Source of the DNA: an uncultured Hyphomicrobiaceae bacterium
Lineage (GTDB): Bacteria; Pseudomonadota; Alphaproteobacteria; Rhizobiales; CALHAX01
Assembly (NCBI GenBank): GCA_937931785.1
Contig: CALHAX010000058.1
Location: 1 to 45,221, forward strand
DNA length: 45,221 nt
Direction: 5' to 3'
This document shows positions 16,392-25,622 of this stretch, one piece after another. Within the stretch, counting starts at the first letter, position 1, and each line of letters begins with the position of its first letter. The notes under the pieces were generated by a model that was not told the origin of the DNA, ran no database searches, and saw only the letters and a program-made list of their open reading frames with translations. The position numbers were made by a program, and so were the translations under genes.

Positions 16392-17233
16392 CAGTGTGCC
16401 ACCCCGAGGTACGCGTCGATGACGTTCTGGTTGGCCTGGACTTCGTTCGGGGTGCCATCGGCGATAAGCTCGCCGTGATCGAGCACGACGACGCGATCTG
16501 ACAGGTCCATCACAACGCCCATGTCGTGTTCAATCAGTGCGATGGTGGTGCCGAACTGATCGTTCACGTCAATGATGAAGCGGGACATATCCTCTTTCTC
16601 TTCCAGGTTCATGCCGGCCATGGGTTCGTCGAGCAGGAGCAGTTCAGGTTCCATGGCAAGAGCCCGACCGAGTTCGACACGCTTCTTCAAACCGTACGGC
16701 AAACGGCCAACGGGTGTTCGGCGAATGGCCTGGATCTCGAGAAAATCGATGATCTCTTCGACCTTGCGACGGTGTTCAATCTCTTCATTGCGGGCGGGTC
16801 CGTAGTGGATCAGTTGAAAGAGAAAATTGCTCTTCATCTTCAGCGAGCGCCCGGACATGATGTTGTCCAGCGTCGACATCCCCTGGAACAGGGCCACGTT
16901 CTGAAAGGTTCGCGCGATGCCTTGTGTTGCGGCGATGTGCGGTCGCATTTGTTTGCGCTCCTGGCCATGCCAGGTGATTGTGCCATGCTGGGGATGATAA
17001 AAGCCGTTGATCACGTTGAGCATCGACGTTTTGCCCGCGCCGTTCGGCCCGATGATGGCGCGCACCTCGCCTTTGCGGATATCGAACGACACGTCCTGGA
17101 TTGCCTTCACGCCGCCAAATGACAGCGAGACATTCTTGACGTCCAGCACAACCGGGCGTTGATCTGATGAAAGTCGGGCGGTCGGAGGGTCAGGATTGAC
17201 TGCGCCTGTGTCCACTGCAGCGTCCATGGTCAT
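16391..17233 (-). CDS. livG: Branched-chain amino acid-type ABC transporter ATP-binding protein, LivG
   Basis: The product has 280 residues. Walker A is GPNGAGKTS and Walker B is LLLLDEPMAGM. The conserved IARTFQNVALFQGMS Q-loop and LIEHDMGVVMDLSDRV H-loop are typical of LivG. The normal LSGGQ signature is replaced by LPYGLKKRVELGRAL, as is usual in LivG proteins. The ATG at 17233 overlaps the CoA-ligase stop (ATGA); about 25 non-conserved residues precede the domain. It is the second gene of the operon. Confidence 0.93.
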   Translation of the reverse strand: MTMDAAVDTGAVNPDPPTARLSSDQRPVVLDVKNVSLSFGGVKAIQDVSFDIRKGEVRAIIGPNGAGKTSMLNVINGFYHPQHGTITWHGQERKQMRPHIAATQGIARTFQNVALFQGMSTLDNIMSGRSLKMKSNFLFQLIHYGPARNEEIEHRRKVEEIIDFLEIQAIRRTPVGRLPYGLKKRVELGRALAMEPELLLLDEPMAGMNLEEKEDMSRFIIDVNDQFGTTIALIEHDMGVVMDLSDRVVVLDHGELIADGTPNEVQANQNVIDAYLGVAH

Positions 17234-19212
17234 TCTGCAGCTTCCTTCAGAGTTTCGACGGGGTACAGTTTCATGTCGACAATCTTGACTTGTCCCGTGA
17301 TTTCACCGCGACGACCATCCTCGAATGTCATTTCCGTTGTGATATGTTTTTCGTCGCTGCCGTCATAAAGAGCTTCAACAAGAGGTGAATAACGATCTGC
17401 AATGAAGCTGCGACGCACTTTCTGTGTGCGAGTCAGTTCGCCGTCGTCGGCATCGAGTTCCTTGTGCAGAATCAGGAAGCGCTTGATCTGGGAGCCCGCC
17501 ACGTTCGGTTCGCCCGCCAGTGTCCGGTTCACCTGATCGACGTTTTCCTCGATCATCTTGTAGACATCCGGATGGGCTGCCAGTTCCTGATAACTGGCAT
17601 AGGAGACGTTGTTGCGCTCCGCCCAGTTGCCAACGGCTGTGAGGTCGATGTTCAACATCACCGCACAGAAATCACGCCCATCGCCAAGGGCCACGGCTTC
17701 CTGGACATTGGGAAAGAATTTCAGTTTGTTCTCGATATATTTTGGCGCGAACAATGACCCGTCACGCAGTTTGCCGACGTCCTTCGCCCGATCGATGATT
17801 TTCAAGTGACCGCGATCGTCGATAAATCCCGCATCGCCAGAGTGCACCCAGCCATCGGGCGTTTTCGTCTCAGCAGTCGCTTCGTCGTTTTTGAAGTATT
17901 GCTTGAACGTGCCCGGTCCGCGGAACATGACCTCGCCATTTTCAGCGATTTGTAGCTCAACGTCCGGTGCTGCAACACCAACCGTATCCGGGAAAATTTC
18001 CCCGTCCGGTTGCATGGTGACATAGACGCCAGCTTCGGTCTGTCCGTAGAGCTGTTTCACATTGAGGCCTAGCGAGCGGTAGAACTGAAAAATCTCAGGC
18101 CCGATGGCTTCGCCAGCCGTGTAGCCGACTTTCAAACGCGTCAGACCCAAGTGATTGCGTAACGGGCCGTAGACGAGAAAATCTCCCAGTTTGTAGAGCA
18201 CGCGGTCCGCGAAGCTGACTGAATTTCCAACAAGGATATCTTCGCCGACCCGCCGTGCCAATTTCATGAAGTAAGCGAACATACTGCGTTTGATCTTGCT
18301 CGCGTCTTCCATCTGAACGCTGATTTGCGTCAGCGCATTTTCATACACGCGCGGTGGAGCGAAGAAATAGGTCGGTCCAATTTCACGACGGTCGACACCG
18401 ATTGTCTCAGGACTCTCGGGGCACGACACGCAAAACCCTGCTTCGTAGGATTGCGCGTAGGAGAAAATATGATCTCCAACCCAGGCCATTGGCAGGTAAG
18501 CGATCATCTCTTCGTTCACATCGAGCTTGTCGAAGGCATTGCCATTGCGCGCCGAGATCACGACGTTTTCGTTCGTCAGAACCACGCCCTTCGGCTTACC
18601 GGTCGTACCAGATGTGTAGAGCATGACAGCGATGTCATCGCCCGTGCCTTGTGCAATCTGGTCGAGCCATTCGCGTTCCAGGCCCGGATTGGCACTCAGT
18701 TCGCTTTTGCCGACGCCCTGAACATCACTGATGCTGTGCAGATCCGTGTGGTCATACTCCTTGAGGCCTCTCGGATCGTCATAGATGACTTTCTTGAGTG
18801 ACGCGATCTGCTCTGCAACGGAGAGCACCTTGTCGACCTGTTCCTGGTCTTCGACCACGGCGAACATGATGTCCGCATGTTGGAGAACGTACACCATCTC
18901 GTCGGCGACCGAGTCCTGATACACCGGGACAGGAATAGCACCGAGGCTCTGTGCGGCAACGAATGTCCAGTAAAGCCGGGGGCGGTTGTCGCCAACGATG
19001 GCAACCTTGTCGCCGCGTCGCAGACCCAGCTTTGCAAGACCAATCGCATAAAGACGAACTTCTTCGTAGACCTCGGCCCATGTCCACGACTGCCATATCC
19101 CGAGATCCTTCTCTCGAATGGCTGGCCGATCAGCATACTGCTTTGCATTGCGCAGCAGTAATTTTGGAACCGTGTCGTGCGTATGGTTCGCCGCCCGCGC
19201 GCCGTCGCTCAC
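17230..19212 (-). CDS. Long-chain-type acyl-CoA synthetase heading the Liv operon
   Basis: The product has 660 residues and belongs to the AMP-forming ligases. It has the P-loop VMLYTSGTTGKPKGVVLTN, the aromatic-adenine motif QLYGQTEAG, and the hinge GWVHSGDAGFIDDRGHLKI. The catalytic loop RAKDVGKLRDG is followed by a long C-terminal part typical of the large eukaryotic-like/long-chain subgroup. The GTG start at 19212 has GGAGG eight bases upstream; an in-frame start at 19245 lacks one. Its ATGA overlap with LivG shows that activation and transport are coupled. Fatty, aromatic or phenylpropanoid acids are candidate substrates. Confidence 0.9.
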   Translation of the reverse strand: MSDGARAANHTHDTVPKLLLRNAKQYADRPAIREKDLGIWQSWTWAEVYEEVRLYAIGLAKLGLRRGDKVAIVGDNRPRLYWTFVAAQSLGAIPVPVYQDSVADEMVYVLQHADIMFAVVEDQEQVDKVLSVAEQIASLKKVIYDDPRGLKEYDHTDLHSISDVQGVGKSELSANPGLEREWLDQIAQGTGDDIAVMLYTSGTTGKPKGVVLTNENVVISARNGNAFDKLDVNEEMIAYLPMAWVGDHIFSYAQSYEAGFCVSCPESPETIGVDRREIGPTYFFAPPRVYENALTQISVQMEDASKIKRSMFAYFMKLARRVGEDILVGNSVSFADRVLYKLGDFLVYGPLRNHLGLTRLKVGYTAGEAIGPEIFQFYRSLGLNVKQLYGQTEAGVYVTMQPDGEIFPDTVGVAAPDVELQIAENGEVMFRGPGTFKQYFKNDEATAETKTPDGWVHSGDAGFIDDRGHLKIIDRAKDVGKLRDGSLFAPKYIENKLKFFPNVQEAVALGDGRDFCAVMLNIDLTAVGNWAERNNVSYASYQELAAHPDVYKMIEENVDQVNRTLAGEPNVAGSQIKRFLILHKELDADDGELTRTQKVRRSFIADRYSPLVEALYDGSDEKHITTEMTFEDGRRGEITGQVKIVDMKLYPVETLKEAAE

Positions 19213-19412
19213 TCGTGTTTCCTCCCGTCGGGCGGTCCCTTGCACACGTCATGAACCGTCGGCACATTCTGACCGCGCCCGTTGCCCACAGCTTAACAGG
19301 ACGTTTGTGGCTTGGCCAATGCCTCTTTCGGGTACTCAGAGAAGTTCGTTGCGCGTCGTGTCTGTTTGTCTCATGTAAGGTCGCGACTGCAACGCCTGAC
19401 GGGACAACGCGC

Positions 19413-20117
19413 ATGTCTGCTGAACTCCACATTCCTCCACATCCGATTCCTGGCATTTCTGTGGATGAAAGCGACACCAGTTTTCCCGTGCGACGGGTTT
19501 ACTGTGTGGGCCGGAACTATGCCGCTCACGCGCGCGAAATGGGCAAGGACCCGGATCGCGAACCGCCCTTCTTCTTTCTGAAACCAGCGGACAGTGTTGT
19601 GCCAGCAGAAGGCTCTGTGCCCTACCCTCCGCTCACGTCCGATTTGCATCATGAAGTCGAACTGGTTCTGGCTATTGGTCGTGGCGGTGCCAACATTGCC
19701 GAAGCGAATGCCCTCGAACATGTGTGGGGGTATGGGGTCGGGATTGATCTCACGCGCCGGGATCTGCAAGCCGAAGCCAAGACTGCAGGACGCCCCTGGG
19801 AATGGGGGAAGTCGTTCGATGCGGCGGCGCCGTGCGGACCTCTGGTTCCCGTCAGCAAGACAGGACATCCTGCAACAGGACGAATCTGGCTTTCTGTGAA
19901 TGGTGACATGCGCCAGACTGGTGATCTGGCGGAACTGATCTGGTCCGTGCCGGAGATTATCTCATTGTGTTCGCACGCAAGCCGTCTCGAGCCAGGCGAT
20001 TTGATCATGACGGGAACGCCGGCAGGCGTTGGTGCCGTCGTGGCGGGTGATGTTATTTCTGCCGGGATCGAGGGTGTCGGAGAAATCACCTTCAAGATTG
20101 GAGCCCCCACTCTCTGA
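19413..20117 (+). CDS. Fumarylacetoacetate hydrolase family protein, fumarylpyruvate hydrolase-like
   Basis: The product has 234 residues. VYCVGRNYAAHAREMGKD and PPFFFLKPADSVVPAEG match the FAH-fold N-terminus of fumarylpyruvate/acylpyruvate hydrolases. The metal ligands sit in LHHEVELVLAIG and later GVGIDLTRRDLQ; MTGTPAGVGAV closes the site. Such enzymes split fumarylpyruvate into fumarate and pyruvate in gentisate breakdown, or decarboxylate oxaloacetate. ATG 19413 is chosen because homology starts here; the ribosome site is weak. It diverges from the CoA-ligase operon across 200 bases. Confidence 0.87.
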   Translation: MSAELHIPPHPIPGISVDESDTSFPVRRVYCVGRNYAAHAREMGKDPDREPPFFFLKPADSVVPAEGSVPYPPLTSDLHHEVELVLAIGRGGANIAEANALEHVWGYGVGIDLTRRDLQAEAKTAGRPWEWGKSFDAAAPCGPLVPVSKTGHPATGRIWLSVNGDMRQTGDLAELIWSVPEIISLCSHASRLEPGDLIMTGTPAGVGAVVAGDVISAGIEGVGEITFKIGAPTL

Positions 20118-20357
20118 GACATGCGGTTGTGCTGAATGAGGCTGCGTTAATCAATCAGTAACCATGGTCGCGCATGATTCGTTCATCCGATCGGGCTGCA
20201 CTGTGGAGTTGCAGTGCACCAGATCGGTTGTTGTGCGTACCGGATGTAACCGCTCCTGTTCGGCGGGAGTGTTTGCGACTCTTTCTCTGCTTGTCAGAAG
20301 GGACGTCGGGACGTGCAGCCCTGTAGCTGTGTTGCAAACCGTACCGGTGTTCCTGTT

Positions 20358-21302
20358 ATGCGTAATCCTTCGTCTTGCCGCGAAACGACGGTCCGTCGAC
20401 CGCTGCCCCTTTCTCTCTTCTGTATCTTTGCGATTCCGCTTGCGCTCGCTGGCTGCCAGTCTGCAGGGAACGCCTACCACGTGTCTTCGGGGATCACCAA
20501 TTCGGTGAGCAACGTCACGCCACCGCCCCTCAATTCACGCTTGCAGAAACGGCCGGTGGATATCACCGATCTGGTCGATGACGGCTCACTGACCGCCGCT
20601 TCACAACGCACGGCGTTGCAGAAACGCGGACGGACGACTGAAGATGCCAGCGTCTACAATTTACGTGGCGCTTCTGATGGTGAGGCAGGAAATTTCAAAT
20701 CGGCTCTCGCCAACTTCAACCGAGCCATAGCCATTTCACCCGACTATCATCAGGCCTATTCAAATCGCGCTCTTGCCTACGTACGGCTTGGCAAACTGCA
20801 ATTGGCGATGCTGGATTTCAATCAGGCGCTCCGGCTCAATCCAAACTATGTCGAAGCCAGGATCGGACGTGGCAAACTCAATCTGCATGTGAAACGTCAC
20901 GAAGCGGCGATCAGGGATTTCTCACAGGCGATCAAGCTGCGCAACAAGGATGCGCTGGCTTACTTCAATCGCGGAACCGCGTATCAGGCGATCGGCAATC
21001 ATCGCGAGGCGATTGATGACTTTGCCAAAGCGTCGGCACTTTACCCAGAACGGACCGAACCGCTTGTCTCTCGCGGGCGAAGTGAAATGGCGTTACGCCG
21101 CCATCGTGCAGCCATGCTGTCCTTTGACAAGGCGGCAAAACGTGATCGGCGCAATCCTGACCTTTTGATCATGCGCGCGCACGCTGCCGAGAACCTGAAC
21201 CTCAATCAACAGGCTGCCCGAGACTATCGACGCGCCTTGAAAATAAGTCCGCGCAACCGTGCTGCGCGGGATGGTTTGATGCGGGCAATCAGCCGGGGAT
21301 AA
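20358..21302 (+). CDS. TPR-repeat lipoprotein
   Basis: The product has 314 residues. A lipoprotein signal (FAIPLALAGC, lipobox LAGC) is followed by a low-complexity linker and at least six tandem TPRs from about residue 105: YSNRALAYVRLGKLQLAML, then ARIGRGKLNLHVKRHEAAI, AYFNRGTAYQAIGNHREAI and so on. It is probably a membrane-anchored periplasmic interaction protein of the NlpI type. The ATG at 20358 is chosen because the signal sequence follows at once. Nothing in the 240 bases upstream (20118-20357) looks like a gene. Confidence 0.85.
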   Translation: MRNPSSCRETTVRRPLPLSLFCIFAIPLALAGCQSAGNAYHVSSGITNSVSNVTPPPLNSRLQKRPVDITDLVDDGSLTAASQRTALQKRGRTTEDASVYNLRGASDGEAGNFKSALANFNRAIAISPDYHQAYSNRALAYVRLGKLQLAMLDFNQALRLNPNYVEARIGRGKLNLHVKRHEAAIRDFSQAIKLRNKDALAYFNRGTAYQAIGNHREAIDDFAKASALYPERTEPLVSRGRSEMALRRHRAAMLSFDKAAKRDRRNPDLLIMRAHAAENLNLNQQAARDYRRALKISPRNRAARDGLMRAISRG

Positions 21303-21315
21303 CTGGCCCGTCACG

Positions 21316-22209
21316 TTATGCGGCGCGCTTGGTTTTGGCGCGCCGTGATGGTGTCTTCCTGACCGGCGCAGCGGTCGACTTTTCTTCTGTGATCACAACC
21401 TGGCGATGAGGGTACGGGATTGTAATCCCGGCGGCATCAAAACGCCCCTTGATCTCGCTCATCAGATCAAACCGCACCGAAAAATAATTCGATTGAGCGA
21501 CCCAGGCCCGGATCTCGAGATTGACCGAACTGTCCGCGAGTAATTTCGTGACAACTTGTGGTTTCGGTTCGTCAAGGAAGCGCTCATCGCGTGTGACAAT
21601 ATCCAGCAAAACCGCTTTGGCATCCGCAATCTTGTCATCGTAGGAAATGCCGACTTCGAGATCGATACGCATACGATCGAACGCGTTGTAGTTTGCGATC
21701 AGCCCTCCAAAAATGGCTGAGTTGGGAACCACACGGCGAATGTTCTGCGGCGTGCGCAGCATCGTGACGAACAGGCCGATCTCGTCGACGGTTCCGCTTG
21801 TGCCCCCGGCTTCGATGTAATGTCCGACCTGGAACGGGCGCAGGACCAGCAGCATAATCCCCGACGCAACATTCGACAACGTGCCTTGTAGGGCCAGTCC
21901 CACAGCAAGACCGGCGGCGCCCAGCACCGCAATGATGCTCGTCGTTTGAACACCGAATTCCGACAGCACGAGAATGAACGTCAGAATGAGAATGCTGTAA
22001 CGGGCGATACTTGCAATGAACGGCACCAGGGTGCGGTCGAACTGCTTTAATGCGTACAATCGGTTTTGGATGAACCGTTGCACATACCGGGACACGAGAA
22101 ACCCGGCAATCAGCAACACGATGGCAGTGCTCAGGTTAAGGGCGACGGACAAACCGGCTTCGGCAAACGCTGTGGCGTCACCCTTTACAATCTTCTGACT
22201 GTCCAGCAC
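21316..22209 (-). CDS. Small-conductance mechanosensitive channel (MscS family)
   Basis: The product has 297 residues. Two to three N-terminal membrane spans are followed by the pore helix AVLGAAGLAVGLALQGTLSN (Gly/Ala packing typical of MscS TM3), then the beta domain FQVGHYIEAGGTSGTVDEIG and the mixed C-terminal domain. The C-terminus has a short basic tail (RRAKTKRAA). A GTG at 22209 with GGGGAG six bases upstream is the best start; an in-frame GTG at 22230 is further from any ribosome site. It protects cells against osmotic down-shock. It converges on the TPR lipoprotein gene. Confidence 0.92.
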   Translation of the reverse strand: MLDSQKIVKGDATAFAEAGLSVALNLSTAIVLLIAGFLVSRYVQRFIQNRLYALKQFDRTLVPFIASIARYSILILTFILVLSEFGVQTTSIIAVLGAAGLAVGLALQGTLSNVASGIMLLVLRPFQVGHYIEAGGTSGTVDEIGLFVTMLRTPQNIRRVVPNSAIFGGLIANYNAFDRMRIDLEVGISYDDKIADAKAVLLDIVTRDERFLDEPKPQVVTKLLADSSVNLEIRAWVAQSNYFSVRFDLMSEIKGRFDAAGITIPYPHRQVVITEEKSTAAPVRKTPSRRAKTKRAA

Positions 22210-22432
22210 CGGCCTCTCCCCTAAGTTCACTTGCGACCTTCGATCCGAAAGCCTCTGCAGGCACTTGCATTAAAATCAGATTCGTCGAATCTGTTTGCTG
22301 GAACTGGCGTGCTGTGCACAACAGCCATTGACTTGCGATCGTTTCATCCTTGCGCTGGTCAGTTAAAATCCAGCGTTGAGGCCGTCGATCTGGTTCAATC
22401 GCCTCACTTCTTCTCTCTTCAGGATCCTACTC

Positions 22433-23521
22433 ATGGACATTTTTGAGCACGCGCGGCAGCCAACGACACAATCACATGCCTTCATCACCGAGCCGGAACG
22501 GCCCATGGCAATGCTACGGGAATGCCCGGCATACACTGTGACGCCCTTGCACGATCATGGTGGACTTGCGGATTCACTCGGGCTTGGCCGGATGTGGTTG
22601 AAGGATGAATCCACGCGTATGGGGCTGGGTAGTTTCAAAGCGCTGGGGGGCGCCTTTGCCGTTGCGCAGATACTACGCGATGCCACGCAGACGGCGTTAG
22701 GTGCAATGATCGAGGTTGCCGATCTGCAGAACGAGACCGTCAGGACGTTGGCTTCCGCCATGACGTTCATTACCGCAAGTGCTGGCAATCACGGGCTGTC
22801 AGTTGCCGCAGGTGCGCGGTTGTTCGGGGCGAAGGCCGTTATTGTTCTTTCCGAAACTGTTCCCGAGGCCTTCGCGGCGCGCCTTGAAGGCCTTGGTGCG
22901 ACGGTGGCACGCGTTCCCGGAACGTACGAAGACAGCGTGGCGCACGCGATTGCGCAAGCTGATGCGAACGGGTGGCAGTTGCTGGCCGACGGTTCATGGC
23001 CGGGATACACCGCTCCGCCTGCGATCGTCATGGAAGGTTATACCGTCCTTGCCGAGGAATGTCGGGCCGCGTTCGAGGCCAGCGGCGTGTGGCCGACGCA
23101 TGTCGTTCTACAAGCGGGCGTCGGAGGAATGGCATCCGCCATTGCGGCGCACATCCGCGGGCACTGGCCCGAACAACCGCAAATCATAGTTGTTGAACCG
23201 GAACATGCGGCGTGTCTGCAGAGAAGCATCAAGGCTGGCACGCTGACACAGGCCCCCGGACCTGTTTCTGATATGGGTCGGCTCGATTGCAAGGATGCGT
23301 CGATGATTGCGTTTGAAGCGCTACGCCAGGACGCGGATGTGTTTGTGACGATCAGCGAAACCGAGGCTGGAGCTGCTGTTGCCCTGCTTGAGAAAGAGGA
23401 ACTTTATTCAACACCCAGCGGTGCGGCGGGGGTTGCGGCTTTGATCAAAGGTGAGCAGCTTGGTCTGGATGCCAGCAGCCGATGCCTTTCGATCATATCA
23501 GAAGGACGCGAGAGCGGCTGA
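22433..23521 (+). CDS. Diaminopropionate ammonia-lyase-like PLP enzyme
   Basis: The product has 362 residues of fold-type II PLP enzyme. WLKDESTRMGLGSFKALGG contains the Schiff-base lysine (K69) in the diaminopropionate ammonia-lyase pattern. TASAGNHGLSVAAGARLFGA and GVGGMASAIAAHI are phosphate- and cofactor-binding loops, and YSTPSGAAGVAAL closes the site. The family converts 2,3-diaminopropionate to pyruvate and ammonia; related threonine-dehydratase-like activities are possible. It is somewhat shorter than the typical 400. ATG 22433 follows AGGATC. The stop is four bases from the converging sulfotransferase gene. Confidence 0.88.
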   Translation: MDIFEHARQPTTQSHAFITEPERPMAMLRECPAYTVTPLHDHGGLADSLGLGRMWLKDESTRMGLGSFKALGGAFAVAQILRDATQTALGAMIEVADLQNETVRTLASAMTFITASAGNHGLSVAAGARLFGAKAVIVLSETVPEAFAARLEGLGATVARVPGTYEDSVAHAIAQADANGWQLLADGSWPGYTAPPAIVMEGYTVLAEECRAAFEASGVWPTHVVLQAGVGGMASAIAAHIRGHWPEQPQIIVVEPEHAACLQRSIKAGTLTQAPGPVSDMGRLDCKDASMIAFEALRQDADVFVTISETEAGAAVALLEKEELYSTPSGAAGVAALIKGEQLGLDASSRCLSIISEGRESG

Positions 23522-23525
23522 CGGC

Positions 23526-25532
23526 TTAATTCTCTTCGGGTATGGCATCGCCAAGTGCATCGATCAAGGGTTGCAGCCGTGCACCATATCGCTTCCACAG
23601 TGCAACAGAACTCTTGTAGATGGGTTGGCGCACCTGAACTGCGCTGACCGTGTTCACGACCCGCTTGGTTTTGTAGAATTCGAGGCATGCCGGTTCCCAA
23701 TCAAGGCCGCAATAGTCCAGCAACTGGCGGGCTTGCGCTTCTGTATCGTCCACAAGCTTTTCGTAGGAAATGTCGTAAATCGCGTCCGGGAATACGCGGT
23801 GCCAATGCGCCATCAGGTTACGATATTCGCGGTAATAGGCGCCAAGTTCTTCCATGTCGTAGGCATACTCGTGGGACTCCGAGAACGCGTTCTTGAATAT
23901 CGAAAAACAGGTATCCATTGGATGGCGATTGCAATGGACGATTTTTGCGTTCGGAAGTGCCAGACGGATCATGCCAACGTTCATGAAGTTGTGTGGCATC
24001 TTGTCTGTGATGTGCGGATCATCGCTGAAACGTCGGCGAACCAGATCGACGTACATGTTACCGATCCGCTCAAGCACACTCTTGTCAGCCTGCGCCAGGC
24101 TATCGGGGTATGTCAGTCCGTCGTTTGCAAAAACACGGCCAATAGTGCTTGCGAACGTCGACAACTCACCCGCACCAAACACCCTGGAGTGACTGGAAAT
24201 AATCTGCTCAACGAGGCTGGTGCCAGAGCGGGGCATCCCGACGATGAAGATCGGAACGTCGTGGCTCGCTCCGTTCCCGGCGCTGTTCCGCACGGTTTGC
24301 GGAGAAAAAACATCTATGAGCGTTTTAAAGTGCTTTTTTGCTTCGTTGTGTGCGTACGTCATTTCTGACCGGCGACACTGGTTGGCATCCTTGTATTGCT
24401 GAATTGCAGCGTCAAGATCTCCAGTCTCCTCTCTGGCCTTGCCAAGTGCAAAGTGTACAGACGCGCGTTTGGCGAGAGTGAGGTCGGTTCGGTCGTGAAG
24501 CCGCGTCAGCCCGACAATGTTTTCGTCATCCGGCGTGTGCTTGATCACCTGTGCCAGCACGGAACGTGCGCCCACATTGTCGGGCTCCGTTTCCAGAATA
24601 TCCCGAAGGTATGCAGCCGCCTTTTCCTGCTGACCTGCCGCGCGCCAGATCGATGCGATCTGAACGCGGGAATCCGTATCGGTGGGAGCCTGTTTCAGGT
24701 GACGTTCGAACACCGCTACGGCTTCATCGGCACGACCTGAAAATCGCATTAAATCGGCCAATCCAAGATAATGTTCTCTCTCGTCAGGCTCTATAGCGAT
24801 CAACCGCTCGTATCGTTTTTCCGCCTCCTCTGTTTCGCCGAGCGTCTCGTAAATTGAGGCTAGAGATTTAAGAGCGGTGATGTGTGACGGGTTGCGCTGG
24901 AGCACTTGCAAGAGCGCATCCCGCGCACGATCGATGTCACCGACGGTCTGATAGGCAATCCCGAGGTTGGCAAGTGCTTCAGATGACGATGGCTGAAGGG
25001 TTAGCGACTTCTTGTGCGCTTCGATTGCATCCTGGTTCCGTCCACTTTCCAGAAGAGCGTTGCCCAGGTTTGTATATATCATGGCGTCACGCGGGTTTTT
25101 CCCGATGGCGCGGTTATACACCTCAACAGCTTCAGCTGCTCGCCCCTGTGCGAGGATGGAAATTCCAAGATTGTTATAAAATCCTGTTTGCGTCGGCTCC
25201 AGTTCGATGGCCCGACGGTAGCACGCCTCCGCGTCAACGAATTGCTCCAGTTCCCGATGCGCTTCGCCGAGATTGTTGTGCGCCATTGCCAGTCGCGGAT
25301 TGGCCTCCAACGCACGCTTGATAAAGGTGATACCCGTCGTGGGATGGCCGGTCTTGTGGGCTATCAATCCCGCAAGATGGTTCGCGTCCGGATTTTTCGG
25401 ATCGGCGGAAAGGTACTTGGCAACGTTCTTCTGGGCTTTCGACAGATCGCCGGTCTCATAGTACTGGATCGCCTTGCGCATGAACGCAGCGGCCTTGTTC
25501 TGTCTTGATCCTGCAGGTCGTGGCGGTGCCAT
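23526..25532 (-). CDS. TPR-repeat/sulfotransferase fusion protein
   Basis: The product has 668 residues. About ten TPRs cover residues 10-400 (e.g. AHNNLGEAHRELEQFVDAEA, FYNNLGISILAQGRAAEAVE). From about 425 a PAPS-dependent sulfotransferase domain follows, with the 5'-phosphosulfate loop FIVGMPRSGTSLVEQI (M433) and the 3'-phosphate region NRHPMDTCFSIFKNAF. No signal peptide is seen. This architecture is common in alphaproteobacteria and marine bacteria; the substrate (protein, polysaccharide or small molecule) is unknown. ATG 25532 is the only start that precedes the first TPR; it lacks a strong ribosome site. Confidence 0.9.
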   Translation of the reverse strand: MAPPRPAGSRQNKAAAFMRKAIQYYETGDLSKAQKNVAKYLSADPKNPDANHLAGLIAHKTGHPTTGITFIKRALEANPRLAMAHNNLGEAHRELEQFVDAEACYRRAIELEPTQTGFYNNLGISILAQGRAAEAVEVYNRAIGKNPRDAMIYTNLGNALLESGRNQDAIEAHKKSLTLQPSSSEALANLGIAYQTVGDIDRARDALLQVLQRNPSHITALKSLASIYETLGETEEAEKRYERLIAIEPDEREHYLGLADLMRFSGRADEAVAVFERHLKQAPTDTDSRVQIASIWRAAGQQEKAAAYLRDILETEPDNVGARSVLAQVIKHTPDDENIVGLTRLHDRTDLTLAKRASVHFALGKAREETGDLDAAIQQYKDANQCRRSEMTYAHNEAKKHFKTLIDVFSPQTVRNSAGNGASHDVPIFIVGMPRSGTSLVEQIISSHSRVFGAGELSTFASTIGRVFANDGLTYPDSLAQADKSVLERIGNMYVDLVRRRFSDDPHITDKMPHNFMNVGMIRLALPNAKIVHCNRHPMDTCFSIFKNAFSESHEYAYDMEELGAYYREYRNLMAHWHRVFPDAIYDISYEKLVDDTEAQARQLLDYCGLDWEPACLEFYKTKRVVNTVSAVQVRQPIYKSSVALWKRYGARLQPLIDALGDAIPEEN

Positions 25533-25622
25533 GGCAGCTCCGGAATAGTGTGATCGACGTGACGCACTTCGAGGCCGGACTCGTAGAGCATTGACCTTTG
25601 GTCTTCAACTAACGTGGCAGTG

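Noticed and set aside
20118-20357. Possible small gene in the 240-base gap before the TPR lipoprotein
   Set aside because: Open frames here have no ribosome site or family similarity; it is most likely the promoter region.
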